The notes: generated from the letters alone by a model not told the origin. Positions 24,704-34,231 are shown, counted from the first letter of the stretch. The stretch: DNA of 64,000 bases from Actinomyces sp. (GCA_022649165.1 JALCNR010000002.1:1-64000), one strand, 5' to 3'. Numbers and translations are program-made.

Positions 24704-26277
24704 GCGGACCTCCTGCCCAGGGCGATCGACGCCCCTCCCGAACCGACGGCCAGCGCGACGGTGAGGACGATGACCAGCCAGTCCGGGAAGTCCCCCATCC
24801 GGGCGGCGAGGGTCAGGGAGGTGCGCAACGGCACCTCGCCGGTGAGGAACGTGGCGACCTGCTTGCCGCTCTCGGCGATCACCGATCCATCGGGCCGCAC
24901 GATGAGCGAGGTGCCGTTCGTGGACGCCTGGATGGCGGATCGCGAGAATTCCATCGCTCGGAACCGCAGCATCTGGGCCTGTTGATCCGACTCCGCCGAA
25001 TACTGGAAGTGGTAGTTGTTCGTCGGGATGACGATGATCTGGCCACCCGCGCGCACCCCCTCCGACAGCAGCGGCTCATAGGCGACCTCGAAGCAGATGC
25101 CGACGGTCATCGGGATGCTCCGCCCGTCGACGGAGGGCACCTCCAGCAGCGAGGGGTTGTCCACCGCCACCATGTCGACGTTGACCCGGGCGGCCTCGGT
25201 CGCCAGGTGAGAGACGAAGGAGCGCCACGGGATGTACTCCCCGAAGGGGACGGGGTGCTGTTTGCCGTAGAACCCCTCTCTCAATCCGCTGCCCGGCTCC
25301 CACACGCCGATCCAATTCTCGCGGGTCGTCTGGTGGATCTCCTGCCAGCCCACGATCGTCGGCACGCCCACCTCCTCCACGGCGTCCGCGACCAGTTGAC
25401 TCGTCAGCGCGTTCGTGCGGGGATCCTTGTCAACGGAGTCCTCCCCCCACACGACTAGGTCGACCGCCCGCCCGGATTCCGCGAGCTCGCGGGTCACCCG
25501 GGCGTTGTTGCCCGTCACCTTCCCCACGATCTGGTAGGTCTGGTCGCCGGGGATCTCAACATCGCCCTGGACGACGCCGACGCGCAGGGATCCCGCTTCC
25601 TGCTGTGTCGGCAGATCAATCGCCAGCGGCGCCGCCAGAAGGGCGAGGGCCACGGCGAGTCCGGCCGGGCGAGCCCACCATTGCGGCGCGTCATGCGCCG
25701 GGGACAGGGAGAAAGCCCGTCTCAGCAGCACCGCGCACACCATGACCAGGAAGGACACGAGCACTTCGCCGCCCCAGGGGGCCAGGCGTCCCAGGGGGGC
25801 GTCGACCTGCGTGTATGCGATGTTCGCCCAGGGGAAACCCCCGAAGGGGACACGGGAGCGCAGCTGCTCGAACCCCGTCCACGTCAGGGCGAAGAGGACG
25901 GCCTGCCCCCAGGCGGGGCGGGTCCAGCGCCACACGCGGGCCACGGACACGGTCCACGCCCACGCCGCCACGGGCACGACCTGCGTGGCCGCCAGGGCGA
26001 CCCAAGGCAGCCATCCGCCCGTCGCGACGCGCACCCATTCGATGTGCCCCAGCCAGAACCCCGATGCGACCAGAGCCGCGTACCAGCTGGCGCGGCCCGC
26101 GCCCACGCGGTCGACGAGGGCGACGAGGACCGCCAGGGAAGGAACCGTCAGCCACCACCAGTCGGTCCCGGGGAACGAGGCCCACAGTCCGGCCGCGGCC
26201 ACGGCGACGCACAAGTAGTCGCGCGACCTCCGCAGGGGCGGTCTTCCGCCCGAGACGACGCCCTCACCGGGATTCAT
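24700..26277 (-). CDS. lnt: Apolipoprotein N-acyltransferase Lnt
   Basis: 525 residues from ATG 26277, chosen because AGGAGGAGGGG stands just upstream. Six or more membrane segments in the first ~210 residues precede a periplasmic carbon-nitrogen hydrolase domain. The catalytic triad is recognisable: Glu in VVWGEDSV, Lys in FYGKQHPVPFGEYIP, Cys in VGICFEVAYE. A last membrane segment closes the protein. It acylates the N-terminal cysteine of lipoproteins and works beside Ppm1, encoded next door. The frame extends nine codons upstream of the chosen start. Confidence 0.95.
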   Translation of the reverse strand: MNPGEGVVSGGRPPLRRSRDYLCVAVAAAGLWASFPGTDWWWLTVPSLAVLVALVDRVGAGRASWYAALVASGFWLGHIEWVRVATGGWLPWVALAATQVVPVAAWAWTVSVARVWRWTRPAWGQAVLFALTWTGFEQLRSRVPFGGFPWANIAYTQVDAPLGRLAPWGGEVLVSFLVMVCAVLLRRAFSLSPAHDAPQWWARPAGLAVALALLAAPLAIDLPTQQEAGSLRVGVVQGDVEIPGDQTYQIVGKVTGNNARVTRELAESGRAVDLVVWGEDSVDKDPRTNALTSQLVADAVEEVGVPTIVGWQEIHQTTRENWIGVWEPGSGLREGFYGKQHPVPFGEYIPWRSFVSHLATEAARVNVDMVAVDNPSLLEVPSVDGRSIPMTVGICFEVAYEPLLSEGVRAGGQIIVIPTNNYHFQYSAESDQQAQMLRFRAMEFSRSAIQASTNGTSLIVRPDGSVIAESGKQVATFLTGEVPLRTSLTLAARMGDFPDWLVIVLTVALAVGSGGASIALGRRSA

Positions 26278-26288
26278 GCCCCTCCTCC

Positions 26289-29111
26289 TCAGACCACAGA
26301 CCATGCGACGACCCCGCGCACGAGGAGGTCGCGGGCCGCGCGCGCCCGCGCGGCGAGCCCTGGCCGGTCGACATGGCGCAACTGGTCCAGCAGATCCATG
26401 ATCTGGCGGATCCGTCGGACGAAGTCACCGCCCTGCAGATCGGCGGCATCCAGGGCCGTCGACAGCGAGGCGCCCGAGGCCCACGCGTGCACGGCCGTCA
26501 TGAGGCCCGGCTCCACCTCCGGCGTGGGCGAGGCGCCGGCGCGAGCCTCGGCGTCGCTGACCCGTCCCTGGGCGGCGAGCGTCCCCGCCCACGCCCGGGC
26601 CAGGCCCCCCTGGGGGCCTCCGGGCAGCGCCGGCTCCAGGTCCCGGTCGCGGTCGGCGCGAGCCTCGAAGACGACGGTGGACGCGATGGCCGCCAGCTCC
26701 GGGCCCGAGAGGCCATCCCAGGCGCCGGAGCGGATCGCCTCGACGACGACCAGGTCACGCTCCCCGAACACGCGTCGCAGCTGCTGGCCCGCCTCCGTCA
26801 CCTCCCCGCCGTCGAGGAACCCCAGGAGGTCCAGGACCTCGCAGACCCGGTCGAACTCCTTGGCCACGGAGTTCGTGCGGCCCTCGATCGAGCGGGCGAG
26901 CCTCTCGTACTCGTGCCGCGCCCGCATCCAGGCATGGCCCGCGACGGCGTGGGTCTCGCGCTCGGGGCACTGGTGGACCGGGTGGGAGCGGATGCGGCGC
27001 TCCAACTCGAGGAGGTGGGGGTCCTGCCCTCCCTCGGCCCGACCGGGCGCCTCCTCGAGCGATCCGGAGCGCACGAGCCGGCGCAGCTCGTCGGCGAGCT
27101 CCGAGCGGTCCCGCGCGCGGCGGACCCGACGCAGGTCGGTGCCGGGAGCCAGGCGGCCGACGACGGCCACTCCCCCTCCCGCGTCCTCGGGCCCCAGCCG
27201 GCGCAGGCGGCCGTCGGTGCCGAGGACCTGGACGAGCGGCGCGTCGGACGAGCCCTGGGCCGGGGTCAGCGCCACGGCGTGGTTCCCGTGCCGGCCCCGG
27301 CGATACGCCAGGACGTCCCCGGGACGCACCTCCGCGAGGGCGCGGGCAGCGGCCCGGCGCCCCTCGCCGACCCGGCGCCGGGCGCGGGTCTTCTGGGCCG
27401 CCGCCAGCTCGTCGCGCAGGGCGAAGTACTCGCGGGCGTCTCCCAGCTCGCATGCCACCTGGGACTCGAGCTCGATCATCTCCCGTTCGCGCTCCCTGGC
27501 CTGGCGGGCGAGTCCGACGACGGCCCCGTCGGCCTGGAACTGCGCGAACGAGGTCTCCAGGACATCGCGGGTCGCCGCTCGCGAGGAGTGCGTCAGCAGG
27601 TTGACGACCATGTTGTACGTGGGGTGGAAGGCGCTGATCAGCGGGTAGGTGCGCCTGGAGGCGAGGGCCGCCACCTCCTCCGGAGCGACCCGCCCGCGGT
27701 GCAGGACGACGGCGTGCCCCTCCGAGTCGATGCCCCTGCGTCCGGCCCGGCCCGAGAGCTGGGTGTACTCCCCCGCGCTCAGCTGGACATGGGCGGCGCC
27801 GTTCCACTTCGTCAGCGACTCGATGACCACGGTGCGGGCGGGCATGTTGATGCCCAGCGCCAGGGTCTCCGTCGCGTAGACGACCTTGACCAGCCCCCGG
27901 GTGAACAGCTTCTCCACGGTCTCCTTCATGATGGGGAGCAGGCCCGCGTGGTGTGCGGCGATCCCCCGCTCGAGCCCCGCGGCCCACCGCGAGACGCCGA
28001 GCACCGCGTGATCCTCCGGCGGGATCGTCGCGACGGCCTCCTCGACGACGGAGCGGATCCGGTCGGCCTCGCCGCGCGACGTCAGGACGATGCCCGAGGC
28101 CAGCACCGCCGAGACGGCGTCGTCGCATCCGGCGCGGGAGAAGATGAAGACGATGGCTGGCAGCAGCCGCGCCCGGTCCAGGGTGATGAGCGCCTGGGGC
28201 CGCGACTCCCGCCGCCCGCGGGGGCGGGCGGGGGCGCCCTCGTCGGGGGACCAGCGCCCGCCCCCGCGCGGGCGGGGGCGCCGGGGCGCCTGGGTCGCGG
28301 CCACCAGCTCGGGGTTGAGCCGTCCGGACCCGTTGGACGAGGGCGCGTAGAGGTCGAAGAGGACGGAGCCCACCATCATGTGCTGGTAGAGCGGGACCGG
28401 GCGCCGTTCGGAGACGACGATCCGGCAGGACCCGCGGACCTCACGCATCCACGCCCCGAATTCCTCCGCATTGGAGACGGTCGCCGACAGGGCGACGACG
28501 CGGACGTGGGAGGGCAGGTGGATGATGACCTCCTCCCAGACGGGACCGCGGAAGCGGTCCGCCAGGTAGTGGACCTCGTCGAGGACGACATGGGAGAGGT
28601 CGGAGAGATCCGCGCCCGCGTAGATCATGTTGCGCAGGACCTCGGTGGTCATCACGACCACCGGGGCGCCCGGGTTGACGGAGACGTCGCCGGTGAGCAG
28701 GCCGACGTTGGCTTCGCCGAAGCGGGCCCGGAGGTCGACGTACTTCTGATTCGACAGCGCCTTGATTGGCGTCGTGTAGAAGGCCCGCTGGCCGCGCGAC
28801 ACCGCCAGGTCGCAGGCGAACTCGCCGACCACCGTCTTGCCCGCGCCCGTGGGGGCCGCGACCAGCACCGAGTCCCCGTCTTCGACGCCCTCCATCGCGT
28901 CGAGCTGGAAGGGATCCAGCTCGAAGCCCAGCGTGGCGGCGTAGTCGTGGCGGTGCGAGGCCTCGAAGGCCTGGTGCCGGCGGAAGACCTCGAAGCGCTC
29001 GGCGGCGCTCATGGGCTCCCGGATCTGCGCCGGGCCCCGGCTGACGGGCGTCTCCGGTTGGCCGGCGGGCCCTCCATGACGGCGTCTGACGCGACGGCGA
29101 GGGGGTGTCAT
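26289..29111 (-). CDS. helY: Ski2/Mtr4-like DEAD-box helicase (HelY)
   Basis: 940 residues from ATG 29111, overlapping the pafC stop by four bases. Superfamily 2 motifs: FELDPFQLDAM (Q-motif region), APTGAGKTVVGEF, VVLDEVHYLADRFRG (DEVH box), ALSATVSN, then in the second RecA domain INMPARTVVIESL and QLSGRAGRRGID. A winged helix and a helical DSHCT-type domain end the protein. This matches actinobacterial HelY. A low-complexity Arg/Pro/Gly insertion (28200-28290) sits between the RecA domains and contains a DNA inverted repeat. Role in RNA processing is inferred from the family. Confidence 0.93.
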   Translation of the reverse strand: MTPPRRRVRRRHGGPAGQPETPVSRGPAQIREPMSAAERFEVFRRHQAFEASHRHDYAATLGFELDPFQLDAMEGVEDGDSVLVAAPTGAGKTVVGEFACDLAVSRGQRAFYTTPIKALSNQKYVDLRARFGEANVGLLTGDVSVNPGAPVVVMTTEVLRNMIYAGADLSDLSHVVLDEVHYLADRFRGPVWEEVIIHLPSHVRVVALSATVSNAEEFGAWMREVRGSCRIVVSERRPVPLYQHMMVGSVLFDLYAPSSNGSGRLNPELVAATQAPRRPRPRGGGRWSPDEGAPARPRGRRESRPQALITLDRARLLPAIVFIFSRAGCDDAVSAVLASGIVLTSRGEADRIRSVVEEAVATIPPEDHAVLGVSRWAAGLERGIAAHHAGLLPIMKETVEKLFTRGLVKVVYATETLALGINMPARTVVIESLTKWNGAAHVQLSAGEYTQLSGRAGRRGIDSEGHAVVLHRGRVAPEEVAALASRRTYPLISAFHPTYNMVVNLLTHSSRAATRDVLETSFAQFQADGAVVGLARQAREREREMIELESQVACELGDAREYFALRDELAAAQKTRARRRVGEGRRAAARALAEVRPGDVLAYRRGRHGNHAVALTPAQGSSDAPLVQVLGTDGRLRRLGPEDAGGGVAVVGRLAPGTDLRRVRRARDRSELADELRRLVRSGSLEEAPGRAEGGQDPHLLELERRIRSHPVHQCPERETHAVAGHAWMRARHEYERLARSIEGRTNSVAKEFDRVCEVLDLLGFLDGGEVTEAGQQLRRVFGERDLVVVEAIRSGAWDGLSGPELAAIASTVVFEARADRDRDLEPALPGGPQGGLARAWAGTLAAQGRVSDAEARAGASPTPEVEPGLMTAVHAWASGASLSTALDAADLQGGDFVRRIRQIMDLLDQLRHVDRPGLAARARAARDLLVRGVVAWSVV
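28218..28267. repeat. GC-only inverted repeat inside helY
   Basis: GCGGGGGCGGGCG at 28218-28230 is matched by its exact reverse complement at 28255-28267, with a 24-base loop. It encodes part of an Arg/Pro/Gly-rich linker in the helicase. A direct repeat of related GGCGGGGGCGCC runs on both sides, so the linker probably grew by slippage. Confidence 0.7.
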
Positions 29112-30040
29112 CGCTCCTCCCAGACGTCGAGGGCGCGACGTGCCCTCTGCGCCATCGTCTGCGCCACGTCCGGCGGATCGACGTCGAGCAGATGCGGGGC
29201 CACGTCGATGAGCAGCGCCTCCACCCAGTCCCGGTCCCACACCTCGATCTCCGCGACGAAGCGGCCGGAGCCCTGCTCCGTCACGCGGCACGGGACCTCC
29301 TCAGCGACCCACCGGGCCGCGTCCGTGAGCGTGAGGCGGACGCGGGGGGCGTCCGGGCGGTCCTCGGCGGCTTTCCGGGGATGGTCCGCCAGGCTGTCGA
29401 GGACCGTCACGGCATCCATCCGCTCCAGCCGGAAGCTCCGCTCGCCGTCGGCCGCGTGGCACCAGCCGCGCAGCGTCCATCCCTCCGCGCCGCGGTGCAG
29501 ATCCCAGGGGTCGACCTCGCGGCGGCCCCGGCGCCCATCGAGGCTCGTGTACTCGAAACCGACCTGGCGGCCGGCCCGCATCGCCTCGTTGAGGATGTCC
29601 AAGCGCGCATCATGAGGCGGGGCGCCGGACACGACGACCTCGTCGGACACGCCGTCGGTGCCCGGCGAGAGGGCGGCGACCGCCATCGCGGTGCGCGGCA
29701 GGCGCGCCCTCAGATCGTCGTCGAGGACGGGGGCGATCGCATGCAAGCCGATGAGGACCGCCGACGCCTCCGCCGGGGTGAGGCGGGGCGGCAGGTCGAC
29801 GCCCATCGTCGTGCGGATGCGCAGGCGCTCCTCCCGGGCGAGGAGCTCCCAGTCGACCTCGAACGAGCTGCCGGGCAACGAGTCGTGGACGTCGCCCAGC
29901 AGATTCACGTCGCGGACCATCTGGTCGTGCGACCGCCCGAAGTGGTGGGCCGCGCGATCCAGCTCGGCGCCCGGATGCTCCCCGATCCAACTCACCAGGG
30001 ACAGCAGGCGCGCCATCTGGACCTCCGTGCGCTCAGGCAT
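29108..30040 (-). CDS. pafC: WYL-domain transcriptional regulator PafC
   Basis: 310 residues. An N-terminal winged helix (ARLLSLVSWIGEHP...HFGRSHDQMVRDVNLLGD) is followed by a WYL domain (GRQVGFEYTSLDGRRGRREVDPWDLHRG, then WTLRGWCHAADGERSFRLERM) and a C-terminal WCX extension. In mycobacteria PafB and PafC form a heterodimer that activates the RecA-independent DNA-damage response. Its start overlaps pafB by eight bases and its stop overlaps helY by four, so the three form one transcript. Confidence 0.92.
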   Translation of the reverse strand: MPERTEVQMARLLSLVSWIGEHPGAELDRAAHHFGRSHDQMVRDVNLLGDVHDSLPGSSFEVDWELLAREERLRIRTTMGVDLPPRLTPAEASAVLIGLHAIAPVLDDDLRARLPRTAMAVAALSPGTDGVSDEVVVSGAPPHDARLDILNEAMRAGRQVGFEYTSLDGRRGRREVDPWDLHRGAEGWTLRGWCHAADGERSFRLERMDAVTVLDSLADHPRKAAEDRPDAPRVRLTLTDAARWVAEEVPCRVTEQGSGRFVAEIEVWDRDWVEALLIDVAPHLLDVDPPDVAQTMAQRARRALDVWEER

Positions 30041-31022
30041 GACGCCCCCTCCGCGTCTGCGGCTCCCATTGGGCCGCGGCCCTCAGTCGGTCGAGGATCT
30101 CCCGGCGCAGATCCTCAGGCTCCACGACGACGACGTCCGGCGCCTCTCTCAGGATGCGCGAGATCCAGCCGCCGATCTCGTCGGGAAGGCCCCTGACCGT
30201 CTCCCATCCGGCGCCCGACGTGCTCCGGTCCGCAGGGGCGCCCCCGTCGGAGGGGCCCTCGTTCCCGGAGGCGACCGTGTGGAGCCGGACCCGTGGGGCT
30301 CCCCCCGGGCGTACCCGCAGCACGGGGGAGACGGTGAGCGCCTCGAAGGGATCGCCGGGATCCTCCGCGGGGGGCGGAGCGTCGCCCGGCTCGCCCAGGC
30401 GCTCGACCTCCCCGCGGATGCGGGACAGGCGGAACATCCTCGGCGCCTCACGGTCCAGGTCCAGGCCCTGGAGATACAGGCCGCTGCCGCGCAGCACCAG
30501 GCGCCACGGCTCGACCGAGCGCTCGCCGGTGCCCGACGACGCGGCGTAGGTGAACGCGATGGGCTGCCGGGCGCGGATCGCGTCCAGCACGTCGACCAGC
30601 CGCTGGGATCCGTCGAGGCCCAGCACCACGGGGACGAGCGCCCCGTCGGGACCGCGTTCGGCGCGCGAGGCCAGCTTCGAGCGGAGCATCTGCGCGCCCG
30701 CGGCGGGAACCGAGGACCACGCGGAGACGGCGAGGTCGACCAGGGCCAGATCGACGGCGCTCAGGTGTGCGCCTTCCTCCGGGAACGACTCGGCGGCCAC
30801 CCGGTAGCGCTCCTGGGCCGGACCGGGGACCAGTTCGAGGACGATGCCGGCCTCCCGCAGGGAGTCTTTGTCACGCTGGAAGGCGGACTCGAAGGCGGAG
30901 GGGCTGAGCTCCTCATACCCCGGGGAGCGCCTCACCTGGTCCTTGGTGCGTCCACGCTCGGACGTCAGCAGGTCGAAGAACAGGCTGAGGACGCGCAGAC
31001 TCGTCGGGACCTCGGGACTCAC
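30033..31022 (-). CDS. pafB: WYL-domain transcriptional regulator PafB
   Basis: 329 residues. N-terminal winged helix (LRVLSLFFDLLTSERGRTKDQVR...SAFESAFQRDKDSLREAGI), a WYL domain with PIAFTYAASSG, VEPWRLVLRGSGLYLQG and a C-terminal extension. It is the partner of PafC, with the same order as in mycobacteria. No pup or proteasome gene is adjacent here; only the regulators are kept. The 37 bp between its start and the hisG stop show no clear promoter. Confidence 0.92.
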   Translation of the reverse strand: MSPEVPTSLRVLSLFFDLLTSERGRTKDQVRRSPGYEELSPSAFESAFQRDKDSLREAGIVLELVPGPAQERYRVAAESFPEEGAHLSAVDLALVDLAVSAWSSVPAAGAQMLRSKLASRAERGPDGALVPVVLGLDGSQRLVDVLDAIRARQPIAFTYAASSGTGERSVEPWRLVLRGSGLYLQGLDLDREAPRMFRLSRIRGEVERLGEPGDAPPPAEDPGDPFEALTVSPVLRVRPGGAPRVRLHTVASGNEGPSDGGAPADRSTSGAGWETVRGLPDEIGGWISRILREAPDVVVVEPEDLRREILDRLRAAAQWEPQTRRGRHA

Positions 31023-31059
31023 TCCCCCAGCGTACGGCCCCGCGGGCCCTTCCCGCTCC

Positions 31060-31905
31060 TCACAGCCGGGAGGCGGTCAACTGGGTGACGATCACACCCC
31101 GCGCGCCGGCGTCATGCAGCCGGTCCATGACGGGATTGACCTCGTCGGCGTGGACCATCGCGCGAACCGCCACCCACTCGGAGTCGACCAGGGGGCTCAA
31201 CGTCGGCGAGTCGAATCCCGGCGTGATGCGGATCGCCTCCTCGAGGTCCCGCTGGCGCACGTTGTAGTCCAGGAGGACATAGGACCGCGCGACCCTCACC
31301 CCTTCGAGCCGCCGGTCGAGCGTGCCCAGACGCGGATCGTCGCGGAACTCCTCGCGGGTGATGAGGACCGCCTCGGACTCCAGCAGCGGCGGGCCGAAGA
31401 CGCTCAGCCCGGCGCTGGCCAGCGTCGCGCCGGTCTCCACGACGTCCGCGATGAGATCGGCCACGCCCAGCCGGACGGAGGACTCGACGGCACCCTCCAG
31501 GTGGACGACTTCCGCCTCGATCCCCTGCGCGGCCAGGTAGTCGCTGACCAGACGGTCGTAGGACGTGGCGACGCGCTTGCCGCGGACCTCCCCGAGATCC
31601 GTGATCGTGTCGGTGGGGGCCGCGAAGCGGAAGGTCGACCGGGCGAAGCCCAGCGCGCGGTACTCCACGGCGTCGGTCCCCGAGTCCAGCAGCAGGTCGC
31701 GTCCGGTGATGCCGACCTGGATCTGCCCGCGCCCGACGTACACGGCGATGTCGCGCGGACGCAGGAAGAAAAGCTCGACCCCGTTGGCGGCGTCCGTGAG
31801 GACCAGCTCCCGTCCGCGGCGGGAACTGCGGTAGCCGGCCTCGGCCAGCAGGGACACGGCGGGCTCGGAGAGGGATCCCTTGTTGGGCACGGCGATGCGC
31901 AGCAT
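31060..31905 (-). CDS. hisG: ATP phosphoribosyltransferase HisG, long form
   Basis: 281 residues from ATG 31905 (GAGGA eight bases upstream); GTG 31917, overlapping the hisE stop, is a possible longer start. It catalyses the first step of histidine biosynthesis, joining ATP and PRPP. Conserved segments: [10 protein letters not shown] at the start, [12 protein letters not shown], and GATLASAGL in the PRPP site region. The C-terminal ~75 residues form the regulatory domain ([16 protein letters not shown] onward) that binds histidine in the hexameric long form, so no HisZ is needed. Downstream of and coupled to hisE. Confidence 0.95.
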   Translation of the reverse strand: MLRIAVPNKGSLSEPAVSLLAEAGYRSSRRGRELVLTDAANGVELFFLRPRDIAVYVGRGQIQVGITGRDLLLDSGTDAVEYRALGFARSTFRFAAPTDTITDLGEVRGKRVATSYDRLVSDYLAAQGIEAEVVHLEGAVESSVRLGVADLIADVVETGATLASAGLSVFGPPLLESEAVLITREEFRDDPRLGTLDRRLEGVRVARSYVLLDYNVRQRDLEEAIRITPGFDSPTLSPLVDSEWVAVRAMVHADEVNPVMDRLHDAGARGVIVTQLTASRL

Positions 31906-31913
31906 GGTGGTCC

Positions 31914-32177
31914 TCACAGGTGGGCGTAGACGTCGTCGAGGGTGAGGCCCTTGGCGATCATCATGACCTGGGCGTGGTACAGCAGCTGCGAGATCTCCAT
32001 CGCGCAGTCGTCGAGGCTCTCGTACTCGGCGGCCATCCAGACCTCGGCGGCCTCCTCCACGATCTTCTTACCGATGGCATGGACGCCGCGGTCCAGCTCG
32101 GCCACGGTCCCTGAGTCCTCCGGGCGTGTCCGGGACTTCTCAGTGAGCTCGGTGAACAGCGCGTCAAAAGTCGTCAC
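31914..32177 (-). CDS. hisE: Phosphoribosyl-ATP pyrophosphatase HisE
   Basis: 87 residues from GTG 32177, the usual size. It performs the second step of histidine biosynthesis, hydrolysing phosphoribosyl-ATP. The all-alpha MazG-like fold is recognisable by [22 protein letters not shown] and the C-terminal [21 protein letters not shown]. It starts four bases after the stop of the substrate-binding protein gene, so it is probably cotranscribed with the FMN-riboswitch transporter. Confidence 0.95.
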   Translation of the reverse strand: MTTFDALFTELTEKSRTRPEDSGTVAELDRGVHAIGKKIVEEAAEVWMAAEYESLDDCAMEISQLLYHAQVMMIAKGLTLDDVYAHL

Positions 32178-32181
32178 CCCG

Positions 32182-33237
32182 TCAGGGTACCTGCACGTAG
32201 TCGTTCGTGACGGCGGCGTCCATGTCGGGAGCGGAGGACAGCATGCCCGGGATGCCGGTGAGGAAGGACCCCATCGCCTTCCACCGGTCGAGGTCCTGCT
32301 TCCCGGTGACCGCGCCGTCCTCGTCCGTGAACAGGGGGGTCGTCGCCGCCAGGACGGCGCGCGCCCCGCTCAGGGCCTCGGCGCCGCTGAGCGTGTCGTC
32401 GTAGGCCTCTGTGGCCTCCACGGCGTGGTCCGGATCGTCGACGACCCGCTGGATGCCGGCAACCGTGCCGGCCACGACGGCCCGCGCCTCGTCCGGGTGG
32501 GCGTCGAGCCAGGAGCGCGTGGAGATGAGCGAGGCTCCCACCAGCGGGGTCGTGTCGGGGTCCAGATCGATCGTGCGGACCGCCATGCCGGCCTGCTGGA
32601 ACTGGACGAGGTCGTTGTTGGTGAAACCGACCACGGCGTCGACCTCTCCCCCGGCCAGGGCCGCCTGCTGGGTGTAGCCGATCGAGACGACGGTGACATC
32701 CTGGTCGGTCAGGGACGCCGCGTCCAGGGCGGCGAGCAGCCCCAGCCACGTCGACCCGTACTCGCCGGGCACCCCGATCCGCCGACCCTCGAGATCCCCC
32801 GTCGAGGTGATCGGCGAGTCCTCGGGGACGATGATGGTCACGGGATAGGACTGGTAGTAGGCGCTGATCGAGACCAGGTCCAGTCCCTGGTCCCGGGCCT
32901 GGAGGACCTCGTCGCCCGACGCCAGGACGACATCCTCCTCCCCCGCCGCCAGCGCCGTGAACAGGCCCTCGTCGGTGCCGTGGTGGCGGATCGTCGTGTC
33001 GATCCCCTCCGAGGCGTAGATCCCATCCTCCTGCGCGACGTAGACGGGCGAGAACTGGACGTTCGGGATGTAGGTGAGCCCGATCGTCACGCCGCCGGCG
33101 CCGTCCCCCGACTGCGCGCCGCCGGACGAGGGCGCTCCCGATTGCTCCGCCGACTGCTGGTCCTGGCCCGCGCATCCGGCCAACCCCAGCGCGAGCGCGA
33201 GCGGCACGGCCGTCAGCGCGATCAGATGTCTCCTCAT
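32182..33237 (-). CDS. ribY: ABC transporter substrate-binding lipoprotein, RibY-like
   Basis: 351 residues. Lipoprotein signal peptide with lipobox LAGC (Cys about 22), then an NMT1/THI5-like binding domain with [20 protein letters not shown] and [16 protein letters not shown]. The family binds thiamine precursors, but control by an FMN riboswitch and the partner permease point to riboflavin or a precursor, as described for RibY of RibXY systems. It follows the permease by about 10 bp. No ATP-binding subunit is encoded here. Confidence 0.82.
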   Translation of the reverse strand: MRRHLIALTAVPLALALGLAGCAGQDQQSAEQSGAPSSGGAQSGDGAGGVTIGLTYIPNVQFSPVYVAQEDGIYASEGIDTTIRHHGTDEGLFTALAAGEEDVVLASGDEVLQARDQGLDLVSISAYYQSYPVTIIVPEDSPITSTGDLEGRRIGVPGEYGSTWLGLLAALDAASLTDQDVTVVSIGYTQQAALAGGEVDAVVGFTNNDLVQFQQAGMAVRTIDLDPDTTPLVGASLISTRSWLDAHPDEARAVVAGTVAGIQRVVDDPDHAVEATEAYDDTLSGAEALSGARAVLAATTPLFTDEDGAVTGKQDLDRWKAMGSFLTGIPGMLSSAPDMDAAVTNDYVQVP

Positions 33238-33247
33238 GAGTCCTCCT

Positions 33248-34024
33248 TCAGGACAGCTCGCCGGCGCGGCGCCGGCCCTTCTCGATGCGGTAGATGGCGC
33301 CGTAGGCGCTCATCGCCAGCAGGCACAGGATCCCGATGGTGACGAACATGCCCGCGGTGTCCAGGTTCTGGCGCTGCTGGCCCAGCACGCCGCCCAGGCC
33401 GCTGCCGCCCATCACCATCTCCCCCACGACCGCGCCCGTGACGGAGAGCGTGAACCCGTTGCGCAGCCCGGCGAGGATCGAGGGCGCCGCCAGGGGCAGC
33501 TCGATGAAACGGGCCATGACCCAGCCCGACGCCCCGTCGAGCTCCGCGGCCGCGAGGATGTCGCGGTCCAGGTGGCGCAGGCCCAGAACGCTCGAGACGA
33601 GGATCGGGAAGAACACCATGAGGGCGCACAACGTCACGATGGGCGCCAGCCCGTATCCGACCCACAGGACGAGCAACGGGGCCAGGGCGATCGCGGGAAT
33701 CGCCTGGGTGGCCCCGAGGAAGGGCTCGACGGCCGCCTGGAACAGCCTGAAACGGTAGATGGCGTAGCTCATCGGCAGCGCCACGAAGGCCCCGGCGAGG
33801 GACCCCATCAGAGCCTCGAACGCGGTGACGCCCATGCGCCGCCAGGTCGAGGGCTGGGCGAGCAGCTCCGCCCCGCGCCGTGCCACGGCGCCGGGCCCGG
33901 GCAGACGCCACGCCTCGACGCCCGTGAGGGCGGTACCCGCCCACCACAGGAGCAGCAGAGCCGCCAGCAGGACCGCGGGCGCGATCACCGCGACCGCGCC
34001 GGAAGGTTGTGACCCGCGTCTCAC
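33248..34024 (-). CDS. ribX: ABC transporter permease, RibX-like
   Basis: 258 residues from GTG 34024, preceded by GGAGAGGG. Six membrane segments (first about 10-30, VIAPAVLLAALLLLWWAG) and the BPD_transp_1 permease fold. The EAA loop lies around 165-185 (LDRDILAAAELDGASGWVMARFIELPLA region), where the ATPase docks. Directly downstream of an FMN riboswitch, which marks it as a flavin transporter component. ATG at 34055 in another frame was not used. Confidence 0.82.
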   Translation of the reverse strand: MRRGSQPSGAVAVIAPAVLLAALLLLWWAGTALTGVEAWRLPGPGAVARRGAELLAQPSTWRRMGVTAFEALMGSLAGAFVALPMSYAIYRFRLFQAAVEPFLGATQAIPAIALAPLLVLWVGYGLAPIVTLCALMVFFPILVSSVLGLRHLDRDILAAAELDGASGWVMARFIELPLAAPSILAGLRNGFTLSVTGAVVGEMVMGGSGLGGVLGQQRQNLDTAGMFVTIGILCLLAMSAYGAIYRIEKGRRRAGELS

Positions 34025-34065
34025 GACCGCCCTCTCCGCACACCGGGGCGACCATGAGTCAACGC

Positions 34066-34080
34066 GACGCCACGGGCGTC
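34066..34080 (-). other. Hairpin between FMN aptamer and ribX
   Basis: GACGCC-CGT-GGCGTC (minus strand) is a perfect 6-bp stem with a three-base loop between the aptamer and the ribX start. No U-run follows, so it is not a clear intrinsic terminator. It may belong to the expression platform acting on translation or on Rho access. Confidence 0.5.
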
Positions 34081-34088
34081 ACGCCGTT

Positions 34089-34203
34089 GCTCCTCCCATC
34101 CGGACTTTCACCGTCGGCGCCGGAATTCCACCGGCTCAACCGTCCCATCAGGAACGGGTCGCGGACTGTCACCGCCGGTTCGGGTTTTCACCGACCCCGG
34201 AGC
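34089..34203 (-). promoter_or_regulatory. FMN riboswitch (RFN element)
   Basis: Read on the minus strand, the conserved blocks occur in order: GGTCGGTGAAAACCCG, ACCGGCGGTGACAGTCCGCGA, GAGCCGGTGGAATTCCGG and GACGGTGAAAGTCCGGATGG, closed by P1 arms GCTCC (34199-34203) and GGAGC (34089-34093). These match the FMN aptamer consensus. It should lower ribX/ribY expression when FMN is plentiful. CACAAT at 34212-34217 is a possible -10 box just upstream. Confidence 0.95.
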
Positions 34204-34231
34204 ATGGGGCCATTGTGCCACGTCGCAGCGC

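Noticed and set aside
25815-29615. 1266-codon open frame on the + strand
   Set aside because: It is a shadow of lnt, helY and pafC, caused by high GC. The peptide is low-complexity Arg/Gly/Ala and has no family features.
34066-34080. Intrinsic terminator of the FMN riboswitch
   Set aside because: A hairpin exists, but there is no U-run; translational or Rho-dependent control is as likely.
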